Assembly: GCA_030589835.1 (NCBI GenBank)
Contig: JAUUZS010000169.1
Coordinates: 1-8,276 of the forward strand
Length of the DNA stretch: 8,276 bases
Reading direction: 5' to 3'
From: Cyclobacteriaceae bacterium
Lineage (GTDB): Bacteria > Bacteroidota > Bacteroidia > Cytophagales > Cyclobacteriaceae
The notes beneath the pieces are model-generated. The model did no database searches, was not told the origin of the DNA, and worked only from the letters and a program-made list of their open reading frames with translations. A program made the position numbers and the translations under genes. Of the stretch, positions 1 through 7,500 are shown in pieces (positions within the stretch are counted from its first letter, which is position 1; each line of letters opens with the position of its first letter).

Positions 1-542
1 AATACCGGAAAATATTGAAGCGAAAAAGCATTGAGAATTTCGGGGAGAGGTTTCGGGTCGATGTCCAATGGCTTTTGTATATGCTCGACGGCAAATTCAA
101 TATTGTCACCAAGATCCTCAACATCCGACTTTATCCGCGCATTGTCTATTCCTAGCACTTCAAGTTTTGACAACATTTCACGGGCTCGTACATATTCCCC
201 CTGATTAAAATATACCTTCCCCAACGAATAATATACATTTTTGTACCTGGTGGTGTTAGGATCAATGCGTACAATTTGCTCTAAATGATACTGCTGGGCC
301 TCGGTATTCCTCAACAACTCAAATGAAAATGCCAACTTTAAATGCGCCTCGATGAAATCATGGTCTTTTTCTACGGCTCTTTTCAGGACTTCGGTGGCAT
401 CATGAAATTTGCGCTGTCTCACTAATAGCTGTGCCTCTTCATACAACTTGATGGCTTTTTTTGACTTCGAAGAATAATTCGACTGAGCAGAAGATGGGAA
501 AAAGGGAATAAATAATATGCCTAAAAGTATAATAGCCTTCAT
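1..542 (-). CDS. Secreted TPR protein, N-terminal part of a probable PD40/OmpA-family envelope protein (partial)
   Basis: The frame is open from an ATG at 542 to the window edge, giving 180 codons without a stop; an in-frame TAA at 546-548 lies just upstream, so this is the first possible ATG. Residues 1-19 form a signal peptide (MKAIILLGIL, then a hydrophobic stretch ending in SSA before Gln20); there is no lipobox Cys. Three TPR-like helix pairs follow at about 30-60, 64-97 and 103-136. Residues 158-180 carry a linker ending in NAFSLQYFPV. In Bacteroidota that kind of linker precedes WD40-like PD40 repeats and an OmpA peptidoglycan-binding domain, an architecture that includes PorE of the type IX secretion system. 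The PD40 and OmpA parts are not in the window, so the family call is inferred from the N-terminus alone. The likely location is the periplasm or outer membrane. The gene follows queE after about 100 bp. Confidence 0.75.
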   Translation of the reverse strand, partial: MKAIILLGILFIPFFPSSAQSNYSSKSKKAIKLYEEAQLLVRQRKFHDATEVLKRAVEKDHDFIEAHLKLAFSFELLRNTEAQQYHLEQIVRIDPNTTRYKNVYYSLGKVYFNQGEYVRAREMLSKLEVLGIDNARIKSDVEDLGDNIEFAVEHIQKPLDIDPKPLPEILNAFSLQYFPV

Positions 543-555
543 GAATTATTTGATC

Positions 556-571
556 TTAGTCTACTCCTTAT
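556..571 (-). repeat. 16-bp intergenic direct repeat, copy 1
   Basis: The plus strand reads TTAGTCTACTCCTTAT. It differs at one position from the sequence at 1395-1410 and has the same orientation. It lies 14 bp upstream of the TPR gene start. On the gene strand it contains AAGGAG, but this is more than 20 nt from the ATG and too far to act as a ribosome binding site. The role is unknown. Confidence 0.4.
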
Positions 572-614
572 ATAATGAATAACGAATACTTGAAAAATGA
601 ATTAAGAAGTATTG

Positions 615-633
615 CTTTCTTATTTTAAGAAAG
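615..633 (-). terminator. Weak hairpin downstream of queE
   Basis: The arms CTTTCTT (615-621) and AAGAAAG (627-633) are perfectly complementary around a 5-nt loop, 10 nt beyond the queE stop codon at 644-646. The stem is AT-rich and no clean U-run follows in the queE direction, so it would be a weak terminator at best. It is placed where a 3' end would be expected. Confidence 0.3.
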
Positions 634-643
634 ACACTATACT

Positions 644-1270
644 TTATGGAATATCCATAAACTTATGAAGCTGCAACGAAATTTCCCAATCAGGATTGTT
701 TTTAACGTAATCAATGATCTGCGGAAGCATTTTAGTTGATTTTGACCATTCCGGTTGGAGCAAGAGCTTACATTCCGGGGTCACCAGGTCTGCCATTTTT
801 TCTGCCCACAAAAAATCACTCTTATTATACACGATCACTTTAAGTTCATGCGCCCGGTCGAAAGATGCCTGCAAGGGCCTTTTGAATTTCTTTGGAGAAA
901 GGCAAATCCAGTCCCAATGTCCTGTAAGTGCATAAGCTCCGGAAGTTTCCAAATGTGTTTGAAATCCATTACTTTTCAATTGTCGGGTAAGCTCTTCCAG
1001 ATTATACATCAAGGGCTCTCCTCCGGTAATTACAGCAATCCTGGAATTGAATTCTTTTGCAGAGCTAATAATCTCCTCAAGCTTAGTCATTGGATGGGCA
1101 TTCACATCCCAGGATTCCTTCACGTCACACCAGGGGCAACCCACATCACAACCTGCCAACCTGATAAAGTAAGCTGCCTTCCCGGAATGAACGCCTTCAC
1201 CTTGTATGGTGTAAAAGGATTCCATTAAGGGGAGTTTATCTTCAAGCCATGAAGCATGTGATTCGCTCAT
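644..1270 (-). CDS. queE: 7-carboxy-7-deazaguanine synthase, radical SAM enzyme
   Basis: QueE converts 6-carboxy-5,6,7,8-tetrahydropterin to 7-carboxy-7-deazaguanine, a step toward preQ0 and queuosine in tRNA. The 208-residue length fits the family. The N-terminal signature FYTIQGEG is at 19-26. The radical SAM cluster motif is Cys41-x3-Cys45-x2-Cys48, within CDVGCPWCDVKESW. GGEP lies at 83-86, ETSG at 108-111, SPK at 125-127, and the tail LQLHKF corresponds to the QTHK tail of Escherichia coli QueE. One departure is that the residue two after the last cluster Cys is Val50, where E. coli and Burkholderia enzymes have Thr (a Mg2+ ligand in the Burkholderia structure). The start at 1270 gives a short extension before Met16, which is a possible alternative start. 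The gene follows folD after 136 bp. The pathway partners queC, queD and folE are not in the window. Confidence 0.95.
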   Translation of the reverse strand: MSESHASWLEDKLPLMESFYTIQGEGVHSGKAAYFIRLAGCDVGCPWCDVKESWDVNAHPMTKLEEIISSAKEFNSRIAVITGGEPLMYNLEELTRQLKSNGFQTHLETSGAYALTGHWDWICLSPKKFKRPLQASFDRAHELKVIVYNKSDFLWAEKMADLVTPECKLLLQPEWSKSTKMLPQIIDYVKNNPDWEISLQLHKFMDIP

Positions 1271-1346
1271 TATGAAAATTCGAATTGTAAAATGGATTTA
1301 GTTATAATCCTGAAGATGAGGAATAGTGAAATAAATTGCCTTACTA

Positions 1347-1383
1347 AAGGTTGAAATAGGTATAATATCCCTATTTCAACTTT
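1347..1383 (-). terminator. Hairpin with 11-bp perfect arms between folD and queE
   Basis: The arms GTTGAAATAGG (1350-1360) and CCTATTTCAAC (1370-1380) match perfectly around a 9-nt AT loop; the outer AAA/TTT pairs extend the stem to 1347 and 1383 with one imperfect pair. It begins about 24 nt past the folD stop, which suits a folD 3'-end structure. In the folD direction only a short CTTT follows, so it is not a textbook intrinsic terminator and could instead stabilise the 3' end or be a dispersed palindromic repeat. Confidence 0.45.
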
Positions 1384-1394
1384 CAGCTTTAAAA

Positions 1395-1410
1395 TTAGTC
1401 TGCTCCTTAT
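1395..1410 (-). repeat. 16-bp intergenic direct repeat, copy 2 (overlaps folD stop)
   Basis: The plus strand reads TTAGTCTGCTCCTTAT, which matches 15 of 16 positions of 556-571 in the same orientation. It overlaps the folD stop codon (1407-1409) and lies mostly in the 3' flank. The neighbouring stretch 1378-1390 (AACTTTCAGCTTT) also resembles part of the tandem repeat after lepA (AACTTCCAGCTTC, 2412-2424). Confidence 0.4.
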
Positions 1411-2291
1411 TTATAAATGGATTTTTGGGCTGCCAGCAGCGTATTCATCAATAAAGATGCCCTGGTCATTGGCCCTACCCCACCGGGTACGGGAGTATAG
1501 AAACTACATTTTGAGGCTACTTCATCAAATTTCACATCCCCTTTCAGGGCAAAACCGCTTTTTCTAGTTGCATCTTCAACGCGTGTGATTCCGACATCAA
1601 TGACCACGGCCCCCTCTTTCACCATATCACCCGTCAAAAATCCGGGAATGCCTAAAGCTGCTATGACGATGTCTGCCTGTAAGGTCATGGCTTTGATATC
1701 CTTAGTTCTGCTGTGACAGAGTGAAACTGTGCAATTCCCGGGATAAGACTTTCTGGAAAGCAATATACTCATGGGGGTACCGACAATATCGCTTCTGCCG
1801 ATCACCACACAATGCTTACCAGAGGTTTCTATTTTATATCGCTCCAGCAATTGTAAAATCCCATAAGGGGTCGCTGAAATATATGAAGGCAAACTTTTGG
1901 CCATGCGACCCACGTTTACAGGATGAAATCCATCCACATCTTTTTCAGGTTTTATTCGGTCCGTGACTTTCTGAACCGAAATATGATCAGGAATAGGTAA
2001 CTGTACAATCAGTCCATCGATGTCAGGATCGTTATTAATTGCCTCCACTTCGTTCAATAATTCTTCTTCAGAAACGGTATTGTCAAATCTTTTTAAGGTA
2101 GATTTAAAACCGACTTGCTCACAATCTTTTACTTTATTTCTCACATATGCTTCACTGGCGCCATCATTTCCTACCAGGATTGCTGCGAGATGAGGTATTT
2201 TTCCGTTCTGTTCTTTAATTACTTTTACTTTTTCAGCGATTTCAATTCTAATATCTGAAGATGTCTTTTTCCCGTCGAGTATTGTAGCCAT
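1407..2291 (-). CDS. folD: Bifunctional methylenetetrahydrofolate dehydrogenase/methenyltetrahydrofolate cyclohydrolase
   Basis: FolD interconverts 5,10-methylene-, 5,10-methenyl- and 10-formyl-tetrahydrofolate in the cytosol, supplying one-carbon units for purines and formyl-Met-tRNA; the dehydrogenase normally uses NADP+. The 294 residues match the family length. The catalytic pair Tyr49/Lys53 lies in [16 protein letters not shown] (96-101) includes the conserved Gln97, and Asp120 is in [18 protein letters not shown] is at 139-144. The dinucleotide-binding loop GRSDIVGTP is at 164-172, and the C-terminal signature [10 protein letters not shown] is at 267-276. All key residues are present, so the enzyme should be active. 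The ATG at 2291 is followed by ATILDGK, the usual FolD N-terminus, which fixes the start; no Shine-Dalgarno sequence precedes it. The gene lies 161 bp after lepA in the same direction, and no exact TAnnTTTG promoter is visible between them. Confidence 0.97.
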   Translation of the reverse strand: MATILDGKKTSSDIRIEIAEKVKVIKEQNGKIPHLAAILVGNDGASEAYVRNKVKDCEQVGFKSTLKRFDNTVSEEELLNEVEAINNDPDIDGLIVQLPIPDHISVQKVTDRIKPEKDVDGFHPVNVGRMAKSLPSYISATPYGILQLLERYKIETSGKHCVVIGRSDIVGTPMSILLSRKSYPGNCTVSLCHSRTKDIKAMTLQADIVIAALGIPGFLTGDMVKEGAVVIDVGITRVEDATRKSGFALKGDVKFDEVASKCSFYTPVPGGVGPMTRASLLMNTLLAAQKSIYK

Positions 2292-2392
2292 GAAATGAAA
2301 TAATTATGAGTTTGAAAAATTTGATTTTTAATACAAATCAATATTTATTATAGATCAAAGTAGTATTATTAATTGTCAGAAGACCAAAACAT

Positions 2393-2448
2393 CTTCTAAC
2401 TTCTGTCTTCTAACTTCCAGCTTCTAATTTCTATCCTCTAGCATCTGC
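2393..2448. repeat. Four-copy degenerate 14-bp tandem repeat after lepA
   Basis: Four consecutive 14-bp units start at 2393, 2407, 2421 and 2435. They read CTTCTAACTTCTGT, CTTCTAACTTCCAG, CTTCTAATTTCTAT and CCTCTAGCATCTGC; a fragment of a fifth (CTTC) abuts the lepA stop. Degeneracy increases toward lepA. The array is pyrimidine-rich on the plus strand and would be purine-rich in a lepA read-through transcript. From memory, similar GAAGTTAGAAG-type tracts occur between genes in other Bacteroidota; the function is unknown. AGAAGA at 2378-2383 can pair with TCTTCT at 2392-2397. Confidence 0.75.
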
Positions 2449-2452
2449 CTTC

Positions 2453-4240
2453 CTAATCCAGCTTTAATACCGCCATAAATGCTTCCTGAGGAATTTCTAC
2501 ATTACCAACACTCCGCATTCGTTTCTTTCCCCTTTTCTGCTTTTCAAGAAGCTTCCTCTTTCTGGTGATGTCGCCACCATAGCATTTTGCAAGGACATTT
2601 TTCCGCATTGCGCTTACACTTTCCCTGGCAATAATTTTACTTCCTATTGATGCCTGGATGGCGATCTCAAACATCTGCCTGGGGATTAACTTCCTCAGTT
2701 TCTCACAAAGCCGTTTTCCCCAATCGTATGCTTTATCCCGATGAACTATCGCCGATAGCGCATCTACTTTATCGCCATTGAGCATGATGTCTAGCTTGAC
2801 CATGGTCGACGTCTGGTAACCAACCATCTCATAATCCAGCGAAGCATAGCCGCGTGAAATTGTTTTCAAACGATCATAGAAATCAAACACAATTTCTGCC
2901 AAGGGCAATTCAAAGGTCAGTTCTACCCTGTCGCTTGTCAAATACACCTGGTTTTTGATCAGGCCTCTTTTATCAATACACAGGGCAATGATCGGCCCGA
3001 TATAATCGGCTTTAGTAATAATCTGTGCCTTGATATATGGCTCTTCAATATGAGAAATCGTATTGGGCTCCGGCATTTCAGATGGCGCATTGACCTCCTT
3101 AAACGTTCCATCCGTTCTTACGGCCCGGAATTCTACAGATGGAACAGTGGTGATGACCGTCATGTCAAATTCCCTTTCCAGCCTTTCCTGCACAATATCC
3201 ATATGAAGCATTCCCAAAAAACCACACCTGAAGCCAAATCCTAAGGCTGCCGAAGTTTCTGGTTCCCAAACCAGTGAAGCGTCATTTAGCTGAAGCTTTT
3301 CCATGGAATTCCGAAGTTCTTCATACTCGCTGGTTTCTACCGGGTAAATGCCCGCAAAAACCATTGGTTTTACGTTTTCAAATCCTTTAATGCTTTCCTC
3401 GCATGGATTTTCTACATGAGTGATGGTATCCCCTACTTTTACTTCTTTAGCGATTTTAATCCCAGATATCAGGTAACCAACATTTCCTGTACTGATTTTG
3501 TCTTTTGGTAGTTGATCGAGCTTTAAAACACCAACTTCATCCGCATTATAAACCTTATCGGTATTTATAAATTTTACTTTGTCTCCTTTTTTTATTTCCC
3601 CATTAAATACCCTGAATATTACTTCGATTCCCCTATAGGAGTTGAAAACAGAATCAAAAATCATTGCCTGAAGTGGCTTGTCAGGGTCCCCTTTTGGAGA
3701 AGGAACCCGGTTAATAATGGCATGCAGAATATCATCAATGCCCCGTCCTTCTTTAGCGGAGGCATAAATCACATCATCCCCATCAATGCCCAACAGATCA
3801 ACAATCTGATCCTTCACCTCTTCAGGCTGGGCTCCCGGAAGGTCTATTTTATTGATGACCGGAATAATTTCCAAATCATGCTCCATGGCCAGGTAGAGAT
3901 TGGAAATGGTTTGTGCTTCAATTCCCTGAGAAGCATCCACAATCAGCAAAGCCCCTTCGCAGGCGGCAATCGATCTGGAAACTTCATAAGAAAAATCAAC
4001 ATGACCCGGAGTGTCAATCAAATTCAATATATAATCCTCATCTTCATGATGATAATTCATTTGAATGGCATGGCTTTTTATCGTGATGCCCCGCTCACGC
4101 TCAAGTTCCATGTCATCCAGCAACTGTTCTTGCATTTCCCTATCCGTCACGGTACCGGTGGACTCTAACAGTCGATCGGCCAAAGTGCTTTTACCGTGAT
4201 CAATGTGTGCTATAATGCAGAAATTTCTTATTTTTTCCAT
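2453..4240 (-). CDS. lepA: Elongation factor 4, ribosome-associated translational GTPase
   Basis: LepA (EF-4) is a GTPase related to EF-G that acts on 70S ribosomes; back-translocation and roles in initiation or ribosome assembly have been proposed. At 595 residues it is full length. The GTPase motifs are intact: P-loop AHIDHGKST (11-19), switch I RGITIKSH (50-57), DTPGHVDF (76-83), NKID (130-133) and SAK (161-163). The EF-G-like domains follow, including the family segment [14 protein letters not shown] near 336-349. The LepA-specific basic C-terminal domain contains [16 protein letters not shown] close to the end. The ATG at 4240 gives the canonical [19 protein letters not shown] start. An exact Bacteroidota -7 element on this strand ends 17 nt upstream, which implies a very short leader. 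The stop is TAG, and a tandem repeat follows at once. It is the first gene of the minus-strand block and diverges from the propeller gene. Confidence 0.98.
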   Translation of the reverse strand: MEKIRNFCIIAHIDHGKSTLADRLLESTGTVTDREMQEQLLDDMELERERGITIKSHAIQMNYHHEDEDYILNLIDTPGHVDFSYEVSRSIAACEGALLIVDASQGIEAQTISNLYLAMEHDLEIIPVINKIDLPGAQPEEVKDQIVDLLGIDGDDVIYASAKEGRGIDDILHAIINRVPSPKGDPDKPLQAMIFDSVFNSYRGIEVIFRVFNGEIKKGDKVKFINTDKVYNADEVGVLKLDQLPKDKISTGNVGYLISGIKIAKEVKVGDTITHVENPCEESIKGFENVKPMVFAGIYPVETSEYEELRNSMEKLQLNDASLVWEPETSAALGFGFRCGFLGMLHMDIVQERLEREFDMTVITTVPSVEFRAVRTDGTFKEVNAPSEMPEPNTISHIEEPYIKAQIITKADYIGPIIALCIDKRGLIKNQVYLTSDRVELTFELPLAEIVFDFYDRLKTISRGYASLDYEMVGYQTSTMVKLDIMLNGDKVDALSAIVHRDKAYDWGKRLCEKLRKLIPRQMFEIAIQASIGSKIIARESVSAMRKNVLAKCYGGDITRKRKLLEKQKRGKKRMRSVGNVEIPQEAFMAVLKLD

Positions 4241-4257
4241 ACGCTCAAAACGAAATG

Positions 4258-4265
4258 CAAAAGTA
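4258..4265 (-). promoter_or_regulatory. Putative lepA promoter -7 element (TAnnTTTG)
   Basis: The minus strand reads TACTTTTG, an exact match to the Bacteroidota -7 consensus TAnnTTTG, 17 nt before the lepA ATG. The transcription start would fall near 4252, leaving a leader of about 12 nt. No TTTG-type -33 element sits at the right spacing, so the support is the single box plus its position. Confidence 0.4.
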
Positions 4266-4463
4266 GCTAATTAAAATAAAATATAAATCCCTGAAAGGCT
4301 TTTAATTATTGTCCAACCTTTATAATTCATGAATATTCTCCCTTTAGGCATAAGGCCAGCCTGTCTTCCAACTCTTTACACATATCAGTAAATATTTCCT
4401 GCATTATGTAGGATAAAGCAAAAACCTATTTTTTGTTTCAATTCTTATTTTTTCCATTAATTT

Positions 4464-4471
4464 TAAATTTG
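4464..4471 (+). promoter_or_regulatory. Putative promoter -7 element for the propeller gene (TAnnTTTG)
   Basis: TAAATTTG matches TAnnTTTG exactly, 59 nt before the ATG at 4531, which gives a predicted AT-rich leader of about 50 nt. A TTTTG at 4431-4435 lies 28 nt upstream, longer than the usual -33 spacing, so the upstream element is weak or absent. The leader holds a long T-run and no Shine-Dalgarno sequence. The rest of the 290-bp divergent region (4241-4530) shows no other clear element besides the lepA -7 box. Confidence 0.4.
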
Positions 4472-4530
4472 TCTTCAAATAACCAATTAAATATTAGATC
4501 ATTTTTTTTAAACTGATACTTTAATTTGCT

Positions 4531-7500
4531 ATGAAAAAACTTCTCTTTCTATCCATAATATTTGCCAACACAATATTTTTAGGTTCATCTGTTCATGCGC
4601 AGAAAAAAAATAAAAAACATCGTATTGCCACAGTTTCATATGATACCGCACTCTACAACTCCATCAAATGGCGCAACATTGGGCCTTTCCGGGGAGGAAG
4701 AAGTGCCGCTGTCACGGGGGTACCCGGCAACACAAACCTTTTCTACTTTGGGTCAACAGGTGGTGGTGTTTGGAAAACGATAGACGGAGGTTCTACCTGG
4801 GTCAATATCTCTGATGGATATTTTGGTGGTTCGATTGGTGCGGTAGCAGTCAGTGAATCTGACAACAATGTGATCTATGTTGGGGGTGGTGAAAAAACTG
4901 TCCGTGGAAATGTGTCTTATGGATACGGGATTTGGAAATCAGTCGATGCAGGAAAATCGTGGACGCATAAAGGATTAAAAGCATCGCGGCACGTACCAAG
5001 AATAAGAATAGACCCCAACAATCCGGAAATTGTGTATGCTGCCGTATTGGGGGATTTGTACAAATCGTCTGACGAAAGGGGTGTATATAAAAGTACAGAT
5101 GGGGGCAATACATGGAAAAAAGTCCTCTTTGCCAACGCCGATGCCGGGGCAATAGATTTGATCATAGATCCGCTCAACCCAAGGGTATTGTATGCCAGCA
5201 CATGGAATGTAAGAAGAACGCCCTATAGTTTGTCATCCGGCGGAGCAGGCTCAGCCCTTTGGAAAAGTACTGATGAAGGAGAAACGTGGTCAGCTATTTC
5301 TAATCATAAAGGGTTGCCAAAAGGCACTTTAGGCATCATCGGCATCGCGGTATCTCCGGTAAAAAAAGATCGTGTTTTCGCCATCATAGAAGCCGAAAAC
5401 GGTGGCGTCTTCCGAAGTGATGATGGTGGTATTAACTGGCAAAAAACCAATGATTCACGGAGCCTAAGACAACGGGCATGGTATTATTCCCGAATCTACG
5501 CTGATACCAAAGATGAAGATGTCGTCTATGTGGTGAATGTTCAGTATCACAAATCCAAGGACGGAGGCAAGACATTCAAAGCCAATTCTGCCCCACATGG
5601 CGACCATCATGATTTGTGGATTGACCCTGAAAATGCCAAACGAATGATTATTGCGGATGACGGTGGGGCACAGGTGAGCTTCGATGGAGGAGATAACTGG
5701 TCGACTTACCACAACCAACCCACTGCACAGTTTTATAGAGTCACGACAGACAACCATTTTCCCTATCGCATTTATGGCGCCCAACAGGATAATTCTACCA
5801 TCCGAATTGCGCACAGAACAGATGGGTATTCGATCGGCGAAAGGGATTGGGAGGCCACTGCCGGTGGAGAAAGTGCTCATATTGCTATTGATCCTTTGGA
5901 TAATGATATCGTATATGGAGGAAGTTATGGTGGTTTTTTTACGCGAGTCAATCATAAAACAAACGAAAGACAAGCCATAAATGTCTGGCCCGACAATCCG
6001 ATGGGCTATGGAGCCGAAGGCATGAAATACCGCTTTCAATGGAATTTCCCAATATTTTTCTCCCCTAATAATCCAAAAAAACTTTACACGGCCAGCAACC
6101 ACCCACATGTATCGCAAAACGGTGGGCAGTCCTGGAAAACGATCTCTCCGGACTTAACAAGAAATGACAGCACCAAATTGGGGCCTTCAGGCGGGCCGAT
6201 CACAAAAGACAACACCGGTGTCGAATATTACTGCACAATTTTCGCTGCCATCGAATCGCCCTATGAAAAAGACCTGCTATGGGTAGGTTCTGATGATGGG
6301 TTAATTCATGTTTCAAAAGACGGTGGACTGAAATGGGAAAATGTCACTCCACCGAATATGCCGGAGTGGATGATGATCAACAGCATTGATGCCGATCCTT
6401 TTATTAAGGGTGGTGTATATGTTGCTGGAACCTTATATAAATCTGGAGATTATGCTCCCTATGTATATAAAACCAAAGATTATGGCAAAACCTGGGCCTT
6501 GATCACTGATGGTATTGATGGCGCTCATTTCACCAGGGTAGTTCGGGCTGACCCGGAAAAGCAGGGATTGTTGTATTGTGGTACCGAAAGTGGTATGTAC
6601 CTATCGTTTGATGACGGCGCTAGCTGGAAGCCTTTTCAGCTGAATTTGCCCATTGTTCCGATTACCGACCTGACGATCAAGGATAAAAACCTGATTGCTG
6701 CCACTCAGGGGAGGAGTTTTTGGATAATAGATGATCTAAGTCCATTGCACCAATTAAATGCCGAGATTGGGAATAGCCCATTTCATCTTTATAAACCATT
6801 GGATAGCTATGCCATGAATGGAGGTGCCTCAAGAAATAGCCGTACTGCCGGGCAGAACCATTCGGGTGGAGTGATGGTGAATTTTTATGTTAATAATGAT
6901 ATTACCGACAGCACAAGGATCAGCATGGAGTTTCTGGACAACAATGGCAGGTTAATAAAAAAATTCAGCACCCATGCCAAAGAGAAAAAAGACTCGCTGG
7001 CCGTAGAAAAGGGGGCAAACCTCTTTGTTTGGAATATGCGTTATGAAAATGCAAAAACCTTTGATGGCATGATCCTTTGGTGGGCCAATACTTCTGGCCC
7101 CAGGGCAGTACCCGGTTTGTATCAGGTAAAAATGAAAGTGGATCAGGATAGTATTACTCAGCGATTCGAGATTTTAAAAGATCCCAGGGTACAATCATCG
7201 GCAAAAAACCAGCAGGATCAATTCGATTTTTTAATGGCAATAAGGGATAAACTGTCAGAGGCCCACCTGGCCATTGTGCACATCAGGAAAGTGAAAGTAC
7301 AGCTCAATGGATTGAAAGAAAAACTGAATGAAAAGGAACATGCGCAGCTGTTGGCGAACATAAAATTGATTGAAGAAAAGATGAATGGAGTCGAACAAAA
7401 TTTGTATCAAACCAAGAATAAAAGCAATCAGGATCCATTGAACTACCCCATCAAACTCACCAACAAATTGGGCCATATTGCTGCGCTGAACAGTTATGGG

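Noticed and set aside
755..1228. 157-codon plus-strand frame opposite queE
   Set aside because: queE carries all family motifs across this stretch; the opposite frame has no domain-like features or start context.
1277..1286. 10-bp palindrome AATTCGAATT before queE (also ATTCATGAAT at 4325-4334)
   Set aside because: Several 10-bp palindromes are expected by chance in a window of this size, and neither is repeated.
1347..1383. Inverted repeat as insertion-sequence ends or a MITE
   Set aside because: The arms are only 9 nt apart, no target-site duplication was found and no transposase is present.
2321..2341. TTGATTT/AAATCAA hairpin upstream of folD, and TTGATTTG as a promoter box
   Set aside because: The stem is almost purely AT with only seven pairs, and the box deviates from TAnnTTTG at the invariant A; both are expected by chance in such AT-rich DNA.
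2393..2448. CRISPR array
   Set aside because: The units are contiguous 14-mers with no unique spacers, and no cas gene is near.
3722..4168. 148-codon plus-strand frame opposite lepA
   Set aside because: It lies over the strongly conserved GTPase domain of lepA and is a shadow frame.
5464..6117. 217-codon open frame on the minus strand inside the propeller gene
   Set aside because: It is fully antisense to an unmistakable coding sequence with regularly placed Asp-boxes, and its translation shows no recognisable domain; long antisense frames are a by-product of the codon composition.
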